In this document: positions 17,633 to 25,327 of the stretch, piece after piece
Numbering within the stretch: the first letter of the stretch is position 1
Layout: each line of letters opens with the position of its first letter
Source of the DNA: Desulfatibacillum alkenivorans DSM 16219
GTDB lineage: Bacteria; Desulfobacterota; Desulfobacteria; Desulfobacterales; Desulfatibacillaceae
Reading direction: 5' to 3'
Assembly: GCF_900142135.1 (NCBI RefSeq)
Contig: NZ_FQZU01000039.1
Location: forward strand, 1-55,280
Length of the DNA: 55,280 nt
Program-made: the position numbers and the translations under genes
The notes under the pieces: generated by a model
What the model was told of the DNA's origin: nothing
Seen by the model: the letters and a program-made list of their open reading frames with translations, nothing else
The model's database searches: none

Positions 17633-17743
17633 GTGAACAAAATCGGCTGCAAAAAGGAACTCAAACACCTGCACAGACCCTCATCCAAAAGGGTCGAGGA
17701 GGTCGCGGTCCCCAAGATGAACTTCCTGATGGTCGACGGCGGA
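17633..17743 (+). pseudogene. N-terminal remnant of a GyrI-like domain protein
   Basis: From a GTG at 17633, preceded by AAAGGAA, the frame reads MNKIGCKKELKHLHRPSSK followed by RVEEVAVPKMNFLMVDGG. This closely matches the conserved first 37 residues I know from GyrI-like small-molecule-binding proteins (usual pattern KKELKxLYxPSAKxVxxVDVPxMNFLMIDGxG). After that the expected GDPN segment is missing and the frame runs antisense through the neighbouring minus-strand gene. The remaining roughly 170 residues are not found in the window. I take it as a truncated gene, cut at about 17743. Confidence 0.7.
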
Positions 17744-17779
17744 ATACGGGGGGGCGGTCGCCGGACCTTTGACCAAAAG

Positions 17780-18709
17780 CTATTTGGCTTTTTTCTTTTT
17801 CTTGGCGGGGTTGGGCGCGGGCGGAGGCTCAAGGGCTTGTTCGGCGTTTTCCTCCCCAGCCTCTTGCGGCGCCTCTGCTTTCGGTTCCGGCGGCGCGGGA
17901 AGGATTTCCCGGGCTTTGGCCTCTTCCTCCTCCATCTTCTGTACGACCTCGGCGATGTTGTATGCGTAATCCATCATTTTTTCCATCTGGTCGCTGTGCC
18001 TGCCAATGACCTTGTCCAATTCCTTGCGGATGAGTTTGGCGTGACGCTGGTTGTCCATCCTGTCCAGCCAGGAGTCCAGGCAGGCCAGGGAAAAAGCCAG
18101 GTCTTCGGCGTTTTTATCCACCAGGGCGGCGACGGCCTTTTTCAAAAATCCCTGCTGGCTTTTCATGAGCGGCAGGCTGAAGATAATCAGGGCCAGGAGC
18201 ATGCCCGGAACCGCCATGTACCATGTGACTTGAGGCAATAGATGCCAGGCGGCGCCGATTCCGGCGATTGCCAGAACCATGAGGATGGAGAAAACCACGG
18301 ACATTTTTTCAAAGCCGGATTGGAATCCCACTTTGACGTATTGGGCGTCCAGGTGCTCGAACTGTTTTTTCACCTTGCCGGCGAAAATTTCTTTCCGAAG
18401 CTCTTCCGGAGACTTGGGCGGCGGGCCGGCTTTTTTCGGCTGCTTTTTGGGGGCAGGCTGACCCTGGGCGGACTTTTCCTCCATAACCAGGCATTCGGCG
18501 CCCAGTTGGGCGAACACATCCTTGAATTTTTTGGCGGCCTCCAGGTCCATGTTTCTTTTTACGGCGACGGGCCTGCCCGAAAACATTTTATCCACCCTGG
18601 CGTCCTGCATATTAAACCGCAAGGCCACGTTGTTCCTGACGTTGGCGATGTTGTGGCCTGGCAGCGCTTTTCCCGTAATAACAACCATGTATTTGATATT
18701 TTCACTCAT
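17780..18709 (-). CDS. Membrane protein with N-terminal L7/L12-like domain, unknown function
   Basis: A 309-residue protein. Residues about 1-75 (KYMVVITGKALPGHN...AVKRNMDLEAAKKFKDVFAQLGAECLV) form a small alpha/beta domain like those that recur in Desulfobacterota and gamma-proteobacterial hypothetical proteins. A proline/lysine linker follows, then two membrane segments near 140-160 and 168-188, then a long charged helical part and a low-complexity tail ending PAKKKKKAK. Start at 18709 follows AGAGGG. An upstream ATG would add 29 residues without support. Its function is unknown; the domain mix suggests a membrane-anchored scaffold. Confidence 0.75.
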   Translation of the reverse strand: MSENIKYMVVITGKALPGHNIANVRNNVALRFNMQDARVDKMFSGRPVAVKRNMDLEAAKKFKDVFAQLGAECLVMEEKSAQGQPAPKKQPKKAGPPPKSPEELRKEIFAGKVKKQFEHLDAQYVKVGFQSGFEKMSVVFSILMVLAIAGIGAAWHLLPQVTWYMAVPGMLLALIIFSLPLMKSQQGFLKKAVAALVDKNAEDLAFSLACLDSWLDRMDNQRHAKLIRKELDKVIGRHSDQMEKMMDYAYNIAEVVQKMEEEEAKAREILPAPPEPKAEAPQEAGEENAEQALEPPPAPNPAKKKKKAK

Positions 18710-18867
18710 TGAAGCAGCCCTCTTGATATCAAGGTCCCGAGCAGTAGCAGTTCCGAAGCTGATCGAATTTACGGAAGGTTCCGTCCGATTGGACACCTAT
18801 CATACCACAAAGAACCCATTACTCCAACATATGGATTGTCATGGTCTGCACGGCTTTTTGCAAGGTA

Positions 18868-20259
18868 TTATGAGCAGAATCGCAAAGGGCTTTGCCCCTT
18901 CAGGCCCAACTGGCGATAGGCCTCCATGCGGGATTGAAAAGAGGCCTGTAAGACTCCGGGCTTGTCCACGTAGTCGAACACCGCGGCTTGCTCCTTGCCT
19001 TTTTGGGCTCTGAGCACGCGGCCGACGACCTGGAGCACCCTGCCCGTGAACTTGACCGGCGTGGCCATGAACAGGGCCGAAAGCGAAGGGCAGTCAAAGC
19101 CCTCCCCGATCAACTGGATCGTGGCCACCAGAATGTCCACCTCGCCTTCGTTGACCTGCCGCACGATTTCCTTGCGTTTGATATCCGGCAGATCTCCGGT
19201 GAGCACGCCCACCCTGGCGCCCTTGTCCGCCATGAGCGCCGCCAGCTTGCGGCAGTGGCTTTTCCGGTCCGAGACCACCAGGGCGGTCCCGCTCCCCTGG
19301 CAATGAAACTCCACGGCGTCGCGGGCGATGAGCCTGTTTCGGTCTCCGTCGTCCACCAGAATGGAAATCATCTGGTGGTAGTCATCCTCGTAGGGATAGT
19401 CAAAGTTGGTTTTGCGCACCACCAGTTTAGCCCGGGAGATTTTCCCTTTGTCCTGAAGGTCCATGGGGTTGACTTCGCAAACCGGGTCCCCGATGTACAT
19501 GGGAATGAGCGGGGTCAGGCCGTCCCTGCGAAAAGGCGTGGCCGAAAGCCCCAGCATGTATTTGCTGTCAAAGGCCTTGACCGCCACGGTAAAGCTGCGG
19601 GAGGGAATGCGGTGGCATTCGTCCACGATCAAATGGCCGGTCTTTTTTTTCATCTGAGCGGCGCATTTATACAGCGAGTTGACCACGCAGATGGTCAGGC
19701 TGCGGTCAAACTGCTTTTTGCCGTCCCCGACGAGGCCGATGTCCTGCTCCCTGATGTCCAGAAAATCCAGGGCCCGCTCCTTCCACTGGTAGAGCAGTTC
19801 CTTGGTGTGGACGATGACTACGGCGGGCTGGGCCCGTTCGCTGATGCAGTATAAAGCCAGGATGGTTTTTCCCGCGCCTGTGGGCATGCGGGCCACGCCG
19901 AACCGGCGGGACAAAATGCGTTGGGCGGCCTCCTGTTGAAATCCATACAACTCCCCCATGAATCCGTACTGGACTTCCGGCAGTTCGCGGGTTTCATCCA
20001 CCATTTCGTAGTCGAGGCCGGAGCGCGACAGCCAGGTGAGCAATTGCCTGGCGAACCCCCTTGGCATGGATGTTACGTCCCCCCGCTTCCAATAATATTG
20101 GAGGTGTTTTTTCACCCCGTAATTGTACCTGCCGAACTTTTGATTTTCCAGCCAAACCGGATTGACTAGCGTCAACCTGCGCTTGAGGAACGCCTCCAAC
20201 TCCGGGTCAAGAGGCCCTTTTATCCGGATTGTCGAACTGATTTTTATTTGGATTTTCAT
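18868..20259 (-). CDS. DEAD/DEAH-type superfamily 2 helicase
   Basis: A 463-residue protein. Motif I is MPTGAGKT near residue 138, motif II DECH near 222, motif III LSATP near 252, and motif VI QVVGRVLRA near 420, so both RecA-like domains are complete. The N-terminal 110 residues (IRIKGPLDPELEAFLKRRL) match the leader domain seen in XPB/RadD-like or phage-type helicases. It is an ATP-driven helicase or translocase on DNA or RNA, probably in repair. I set the start at the ATG at 20259, where homologous sequence seems to begin; an in-frame ATG at 20298 would add 13 residues. Confidence 0.88.
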   Translation of the reverse strand: MKIQIKISSTIRIKGPLDPELEAFLKRRLTLVNPVWLENQKFGRYNYGVKKHLQYYWKRGDVTSMPRGFARQLLTWLSRSGLDYEMVDETRELPEVQYGFMGELYGFQQEAAQRILSRRFGVARMPTGAGKTILALYCISERAQPAVVIVHTKELLYQWKERALDFLDIREQDIGLVGDGKKQFDRSLTICVVNSLYKCAAQMKKKTGHLIVDECHRIPSRSFTVAVKAFDSKYMLGLSATPFRRDGLTPLIPMYIGDPVCEVNPMDLQDKGKISRAKLVVRKTNFDYPYEDDYHQMISILVDDGDRNRLIARDAVEFHCQGSGTALVVSDRKSHCRKLAALMADKGARVGVLTGDLPDIKRKEIVRQVNEGEVDILVATIQLIGEGFDCPSLSALFMATPVKFTGRVLQVVGRVLRAQKGKEQAAVFDYVDKPGVLQASFQSRMEAYRQLGLKGQSPLRFCS

Positions 20260-20334
20260 AGCCGCTATTTCCAATGATTCTCGGCCATGAGTTAGCATTG
20301 ACCGGCATGCTTGTAAAGCGCGGTAAGGTTGTGC

Positions 20335-20363
20335 TTGACTTTAAGCCGGTTCTGGATTCAAAT
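20335..20363 (+). promoter_or_regulatory. Candidate promoter for the chalcone isomerase-like gene
   Basis: TTGACT at 20335-20340, 17 bases, then TCAAAT at 20358-20363, about 70 bp before the ATG at 20436. The -10 matches four of six consensus bases. Confidence 0.4.
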
Positions 20364-20435
20364 GGAGTGGTCCTAATTCCTACCTGGACGGGGGTTTCTA
20401 TTCAGTTTTATTTCGTGAACAAAAAGGAGAGGATT

Positions 20436-21008
20436 ATGAAGAGGATTGTTATTGCAGTGCTGGTTTTGCTTATGGCTGCTCCATTTGCCATGGCCAAGGA
20501 TTTTGGGGGAGCGGAAATTCCCGACACTGTAACCATCGAGGGGGCCAAGCTGACCTTCAACGGCGCGGGCATACGGAAAAAGCTCAAGTTCGTCAAGGTC
20601 TACGCCGCCGCATTGTTCCTGGAGAATAAGAGCAGCGACGCGGAAAAGATTTTGAACGCCGACGAACCCATGATGATCCGCATGGTCTTCATCCGCGGCA
20701 AGATCACCCCTCAGCAGCTTATCGACTCCTGGAACGAAAGCTTCACGGCAATCACCAACAACAACACCGCGCCCTGGCAGGAGCAAATCAACAAGTTCAA
20801 CGCCTGCTTCGCCGTTGACACTGTGGAAGGCCAGACCTACGACATGGCCTACCTGCCCGCAAAGGGCCTGGTGGTTTACCTGGACGGCAAGGAACAAGCG
20901 ACCATCCCCGGCAAGGAATTCAAGAACATGGTGTTTTCCATCTGGCTGGGCAAAGGCCCCATGGACGGAAACATGGAAGACCTGAAAGAGGACATGCTGG
21001 GCAAATAA
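20436..21008 (+). CDS. Exported chalcone isomerase-like protein
   Basis: A 190-residue protein. Residues 1-21 are a signal peptide (ends FAMAKDF). The rest carries the chalcone-isomerase-like pattern: TVTIEGAKLTFNGAGIRKKLKFVKVYAAALFLE, then RMVFIRGKITPQQLIDSWNE and a C-terminal FSIWLGKGPMD, typical of bacterial CHI-like proteins (FGAxIWLGxxP). Bacterial members are periplasmic, probably fatty-acid or lipid binding, without proven isomerase activity. AAAAAGGAGAGG precedes the ATG. A strong terminator follows, so it is likely a single-gene transcript. Confidence 0.85.
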   Translation: MKRIVIAVLVLLMAAPFAMAKDFGGAEIPDTVTIEGAKLTFNGAGIRKKLKFVKVYAAALFLENKSSDAEKILNADEPMMIRMVFIRGKITPQQLIDSWNESFTAITNNNTAPWQEQINKFNACFAVDTVEGQTYDMAYLPAKGLVVYLDGKEQATIPGKEFKNMVFSIWLGKGPMDGNMEDLKEDMLGK

Positions 21009-21029
21009 TCGTTTATTCAGAAATTCAAA

Positions 21030-21067
21030 AAGCCGGGGCGTCCTCTTTGGGCCTCCCGGCTTTTTTT
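21030..21067 (+). terminator. Intrinsic terminator after the chalcone isomerase-like gene
   Basis: AAGCCGGG (from about 21030) pairs with CCCGGCTT (to about 21062), followed by a run of T ending at 21067. Confidence 0.85.
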
Positions 21068-21165
21068 ATCTAATAATGATCTAATCCGGATCAAAAGGCA
21101 ACCGGTTAAGTTTGGCGGAAGGCCTATGAAAAAGGCTGTTATTACCTCCCTGCAGTCATTATAAA

Positions 21166-21373
21166 ATGACTCTGGGTCCCCGTTTCCGGGATTGCGTCAC
21201 GATGATTGCATAACTGCCGCAATCATCCCGCCGCCTCCCTTCACGGGGATGACGAAAAACGTCGGCCTGAAATCACGATCGCCCTTTGTATTTAAAAGAA
21301 CCCAACAAGGTCGTCATCCCCGCAAGGGTGATCCGCTTTATGGGATCTCCCGCAAGCGGGGACCCAGCGTCAT
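21166..21373. repeat. 208-bp inverted-repeat element (MITE-like)
   Basis: Bases 21166-21182 and the reverse complement of 21357-21373 match at 16 of 17 positions (core CTGGGTCCCCG). Nested inside, CGGGGATGACG at 21244-21254 is the exact reverse complement of 21312-21322. No gene inside. The CATCCCC/GGGGATGA palindromes are of a kind dispersed in many proteobacterial genomes. Confidence 0.65.
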
Positions 21374-21412
21374 AGTCCTTGTACCAAATTGGATGGCGTC
21401 TATTGGATTTAA

Positions 21413-23782
21413 CTACTCGTCCAGCACTTCCCTGATTTTTCGCCCTAAATCAATAATGTTGGCGGGCTTGCTCAAAAGGGCCTTGACGCCAATTTTCTCC
21501 ACATCGCTGGAGGACGCCATTTCCGAGTATCCCGTGAATAAAATAATAGGCAGGGAGGGCTTTATTTTATGCATTTTTTCAGCCAGGACCAGGCCGGTCA
21601 TCTTGGGCATGGTCAGATCCGTAATGACCAGGTCATAGGACTCGGGCTCCTGGAAAAAAGCGTTGCAGGCCTTTTGGCTGTCCAAAAAACAGGTCACCTT
21701 GTATCCCAGCCTGTGGAGCATCTGGGCCAGCATTTTAACAATGGCATCTTCATCGTCGACGATCAAAAGGCGTTCGCACCCTTTGGGAACCGGGGAAATA
21801 TCCTTTTCCACAAAATCCCCCTGGGTGATGGGGATGATGGGCAGGTATACCTTAAAGGCGCTCCCCTTGCCCACTTCCGATTCCACGCTGATATGGCCCT
21901 TGAGTTTCTGCACGATGGCCAACACGGAGGCCAAACCCAGGCCAGTGCCTTCCCCGGCGATTTTGGTGGTGAAATAGGGCTCGAAAATGCGTTCGATCAC
22001 ATCCTTGGAAATGCCGCACCCCGTGTCCTGAACCGTCAGCCTGGCATAGTCTCCCGGGGCGATTGGCAACACCGGCTCTCCCTGGCTCGGGTTAATATGC
22101 TCTTCAACAAGGCTGATATCCAGCAGCCCCCCTTGATCCATCATGGCGTGATAGGCGTTGGTGCATAAATTCAAAAGCACTTGGTGAATTTGGGTCGGGT
22201 CAGCCAGAATCATCCGGCATTTTCTGGAAATTTTCGGGGTGATCTGGATTGTGGAGGGCAGGACCGCCCTGAGCATGCGCAGCACGTCCTCCAAAACCGA
22301 CTGGACGGCCACTGGAACCACTTCCTGCTCCGTGGGCCGGGAAAAGGAAAGTATCTGCTGCACCAGATCCCTGGCCCGGTACGCGGATTTTTCAATCTCC
22401 TCCACGTTTTTGTACGGGATGGATTCCGGCGTCAGATCGTCCTTGAGCATTTCCGCATAACCCAGGATAGGATACAGAATATTGTTGAAGTCGTGAGCTA
22501 TGCCTCCCGCCATGGTGCCGATGGCCTCCATTTTGCGGGATTGTATGAGCTGCTTTTCCAGCCTTTCCTTTTCCTCAATGGCCAGTTTGGTGGGGGTGAT
22601 GTCTTCCAGAAAGTTCTGAAAGCCAACAATCTCGCTCGAGGAGTTGGACGCGTCGCTGAACACAAGCTGGGGAATGGTTCGCAGCCATCGAATTTCCCCG
22701 GAGGCCGTCACCACCCGAAGGACGTAAGGCTTCACTTCCTTCCGGGTGGTTAGGGCCTGGTTTCTCTGCTGATGCATGAGCGGCAGGTCTTCAGGGTATA
22801 GTATGGGAAGAAACGACGAATTTTTCCAGTCGCGCAGGTCGTAGCCGGTGACCTCCTCAATTTTTTTATTGGCGTACACAATCTCCCCGTCCAGGTTGGT
22901 GATCAACATCCCAATGGGAGCGTTTTCCACAAAATCCTTATACTTCGCCTCGCTTTGGGCCAGTTGCAGAACGGTCATCTTGGAGTCGGTCAGATCCGTA
23001 TGATGCCCGATGAGGGCGATCACCCGGCCCTCGGCGTCCGTAATGCCGTCCGCCTGCAGATCCACGTGAATAATCTGACCGCTTTTGGTGCGCATCTCCA
23101 CCTCGCCGCTCCAGAATTCTCCGTTCTGAATGGTCTCGAAGACTTCCGCCGCCTGCTCCTGGTTGTTGTACAGGGATTGGGGGCTCTTATTGCGCAACTC
23201 TTTCAGGCTGTACCCGAACATGCGGGAAAAAGCCTCGTTATGATAAAAATGCCTGCCGTCGGGGTAAGCCATGCCCACGGCGTCTTTGCTGCCGCGCACG
23301 GCGGCTTTCAATCGAAGCCGCTCCATGTCGTCCTGACGCCAGGGAGGAGGATCGGAAAGCAGAGCGACCAGGCTCTTCAGGCCTTCTCCGTTTTTTACGG
23401 CTTGCAGCCTGGCGGAGCATGAAATGCCTTCGGCGCCTTGTCTATGAACGACGACCGGAAGCGAGGCGCAGTCCGCCCCCCCTTGTTTCGTCCTTTCAAG
23501 AAATAATCCCAGGGAATTGGAATCAATGCTGAACAAGCCCCGAAGATTGGTCATGCCCACAAGTTCCGAATGGGAAAACCCTGAAAGCCTGCAAAACATC
23601 CGGTTCACCCTTGCGATGCAAGTCTTTTCCAGATCGACTTCCACATACGCCATGGGAATATTATCAATGTCGCAAAGAGATCCCAGGGCGTGAAGCAGCC
23701 CCTTTTCCTGGGATTCCCGGAGGCCGGAGGGCTCGGGCGGATCGTAGGCGTTCTTGTTGGTTGTTTCAGGCCGTCGTCCCAC
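21413..23782 (-). CDS. PAS-domain hybrid sensor histidine kinase
   Basis: A 789-residue cytoplasmic protein with no obvious membrane segment. It has about three PAS domains (near 45-150, 165-270 and 285-410; YANKKIEEVTGYDLRDW is typical). The HisKA helix has the phospho-acceptor H430 in GGIAHDFNNILYPI. The ATPase domain follows (N box near 540, DTGCGIS, GEGTGLGLA near 610), then a C-terminal receiver (about 670-785) with its Asp in LVITDLTMPKMTG. The start is a GTG at 23782 with GGAGGGAA upstream. Its partner is unknown; no phosphotransfer protein lies beside it. The signal is probably redox or a small ligand, unproven. Confidence 0.92.
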   Translation of the reverse strand: MGRRPETTNKNAYDPPEPSGLRESQEKGLLHALGSLCDIDNIPMAYVEVDLEKTCIARVNRMFCRLSGFSHSELVGMTNLRGLFSIDSNSLGLFLERTKQGGADCASLPVVVHRQGAEGISCSARLQAVKNGEGLKSLVALLSDPPPWRQDDMERLRLKAAVRGSKDAVGMAYPDGRHFYHNEAFSRMFGYSLKELRNKSPQSLYNNQEQAAEVFETIQNGEFWSGEVEMRTKSGQIIHVDLQADGITDAEGRVIALIGHHTDLTDSKMTVLQLAQSEAKYKDFVENAPIGMLITNLDGEIVYANKKIEEVTGYDLRDWKNSSFLPILYPEDLPLMHQQRNQALTTRKEVKPYVLRVVTASGEIRWLRTIPQLVFSDASNSSSEIVGFQNFLEDITPTKLAIEEKERLEKQLIQSRKMEAIGTMAGGIAHDFNNILYPILGYAEMLKDDLTPESIPYKNVEEIEKSAYRARDLVQQILSFSRPTEQEVVPVAVQSVLEDVLRMLRAVLPSTIQITPKISRKCRMILADPTQIHQVLLNLCTNAYHAMMDQGGLLDISLVEEHINPSQGEPVLPIAPGDYARLTVQDTGCGISKDVIERIFEPYFTTKIAGEGTGLGLASVLAIVQKLKGHISVESEVGKGSAFKVYLPIIPITQGDFVEKDISPVPKGCERLLIVDDEDAIVKMLAQMLHRLGYKVTCFLDSQKACNAFFQEPESYDLVITDLTMPKMTGLVLAEKMHKIKPSLPIILFTGYSEMASSSDVEKIGVKALLSKPANIIDLGRKIREVLDE

Positions 23783-24003
23783 AGATTCCCTCCGTATCGG
23801 CGATTAAAGCGGCTCTTTTCATGACACTTAAAGCAAGGCAATGGTTTTGAAAACCAAATAGACTACAACTATAAAGCGATTAAGGATGATCAATCAAGAG
23901 TGAATTTAGAAAATTTGCACAAAAGACCCTGTATGCGGCATGGTTTATTGCCTTTAATAATAAATAAATTCAGTTCTCCTGGTTTTGATGAAAGGAAAGG
24001 TTA

Positions 24004-24525
24004 TTATTTGAGGGATTTCAACAGATACTGCAAAAATGCCAGGGCGTCCTTGGCAACATAGTCCACACCGGCTTCTTCAGCCAGGTCAGGATCAAAGAGA
24101 AAGGCGGCGCCTCCGGCTATGAACAGGGCGTCTTCGGGGATGGAGCGCCCAATGCGTGCGGCGTCTTCGCCCGAAAACTGCTGCAGGACGGTCAGGCCCA
24201 GAACGCGGGCCTTTTTGTCATGACAGGCCTGGATGATCTTGTCAGGAGGCTGGAGAAGGCCGAGTTCAACTAATTCCAGGCCGGCGGCCTCGGCGTATTG
24301 ATGGATGAGGTCCAGGCCGTGGCCCATGGCGTCGTCCAGGGTGGCGGTCACCATGACGGGAGGAGGGTTCCACAGGCCGGGGATATTGTTCGCCCGCTTC
24401 CAGTCCAAAATGGCCTGAATCCCTTTCTCCATCTGGAGGCGGGTGGCTTTTTTGTTATGGAAGCAGGCGATCAGGGAATCCAGTTTGCCCCTTAATTCTG
24501 AGGGGCTACTGGTTTTCCCGGACAT
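24004..24525 (-). CDS. B12-binding-fold protein lacking the ligand histidine
   Basis: A 173-residue protein. Residues about 1-50 are helical (LIACFHNKKATRLQMEKGIQ); residues about 55-165 follow the corrinoid-binding Rossmann pattern: MVTATLDDAMGHGLDLI, ELVELGLLQPPDKI, VLGLTVLQQ and FIAGGAAF. The family signature DxHxxG is here DAMGHG, with Met in the place of the cobalt-ligating His. It may bind corrinoid in a His-off form, bind another nucleotide, or have lost binding. Its ATG lies 20 bp inside the end of purQ, suggesting coupled translation. Its role is unknown. Confidence 0.75.
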   Translation of the reverse strand: MSGKTSSPSELRGKLDSLIACFHNKKATRLQMEKGIQAILDWKRANNIPGLWNPPPVMVTATLDDAMGHGLDLIHQYAEAAGLELVELGLLQPPDKIIQACHDKKARVLGLTVLQQFSGEDAARIGRSIPEDALFIAGGAAFLFDPDLAEEAGVDYVAKDALAFLQYLLKSLK

Positions 24526-25327
24526 AATTCACACCGTTGATAAAAATTTGAAGGCCGGGGGACACGGCGTCGCCCATGGCCTCGCCCTTGCGCTTTTTTT
24601 CTTCCTTGATCCGGGTCCACTGGGGATGGTTGGAATAATGCACCGTGGCTTCCGGATGGGGCATGAGCCCGAAGATGCGCCCCGTGGGGTCGCAGATGCC
24701 GGCGATGTCGTCCACGGACCCGTTGGGGTTTTCCGGGAACTTGCCGTTGGCCGGAGAGCCGTCGGCCAGGGCGTAGCGCAAGGCCACCTGGTTGTTTTCC
24801 TGCAGGCGTTTGATCACCGCGTCTTCCGCGTACAGCTTGCCTTCTCCGTGGCGCACGGGCAGGTCAAAGGATTCCAGCCCCTTGGTAAATACGCAGGGGG
24901 ATTTTTCGTTGGGTGCAAGATACACCCAGTCGTCCCGGAAGTTGCCGGAATCATTGTAAGTCAGCGCGACGCTTCGGGATGTGTAGTCATTGTCAAAACC
25001 GGGCAGCAGGCCAAGATTGACCACCGCCTGGAACCCGTTGCAAATGGCGATGACCAGCCCGCCTTTGCCCACGAATTCCAACAACTGGCCGCCCAGGTTG
25101 TTTTTCATTCTGGTCGCCTGAATGACGCCTGCGCCGTGATCGTCGCCCCAGGAAAAGCCGCCGCCGAAAGCCAGGATTTGAAAATCCTCCAGGCGCTCCT
25201 CGCCGGCGATCAGGCTGTTGATGTGAACCCGCACGGGCTCGGCGCCAGCCAAAGAAAAGGCGTTTGCGGTTTCGTGGTCGCAATTCAGGCCGTATCCCGT
25301 AAGGACGAGCACCCGGACCTTTTTCAT
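24506..25327 (-). CDS. purQ: Phosphoribosylformylglycinamidine synthase, glutaminase subunit
   Basis: A 273-residue class I glutamine amidotransferase. The nucleophile Cys is in AICNGFQAV near residue 91; His and Glu of the triad are in LMPHPEA near 226. It supplies ammonia to PurL for the fourth step of purine synthesis. It is longer than Bacillus-type PurQ (about 227). The ATG at 25327 overlaps the purL stop (ATGA), so the two subunits are translationally coupled. An ATG at 25354 would add nine residues inside purL. Confidence 0.93.
   Translation of the reverse strand: MKKVRVLVLTGYGLNCDHETANAFSLAGAEPVRVHINSLIAGEERLEDFQILAFGGGFSWGDDHGAGVIQATRMKNNLGGQLLEFVGKGGLVIAICNGFQAVVNLGLLPGFDNDYTSRSVALTYNDSGNFRDDWVYLAPNEKSPCVFTKGLESFDLPVRHGEGKLYAEDAVIKRLQENNQVALRYALADGSPANGKFPENPNGSVDDIAGICDPTGRIFGLMPHPEATVHYSNHPQWTRIKEEKKRKGEAMGDAVSPGLQIFINGVNYVRENQ

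Larger units (their letters stand above)
21009..21412. other. 404-bp intergenic region with terminator and inverted-repeat element
   Basis: Beyond the terminator at 21030-21067 and the element at 21166-21373 I see no gene. Short frames that cross it lack ribosome sites and are products of the palindromes. Confidence 0.6.

Noticed and set aside
18242-18712. A 156-codon frame antisense to the L7/L12-like membrane protein gene
   Set aside because: Shadow frame; the minus-strand gene has a signal-like layout, ribosome site and domain structure.
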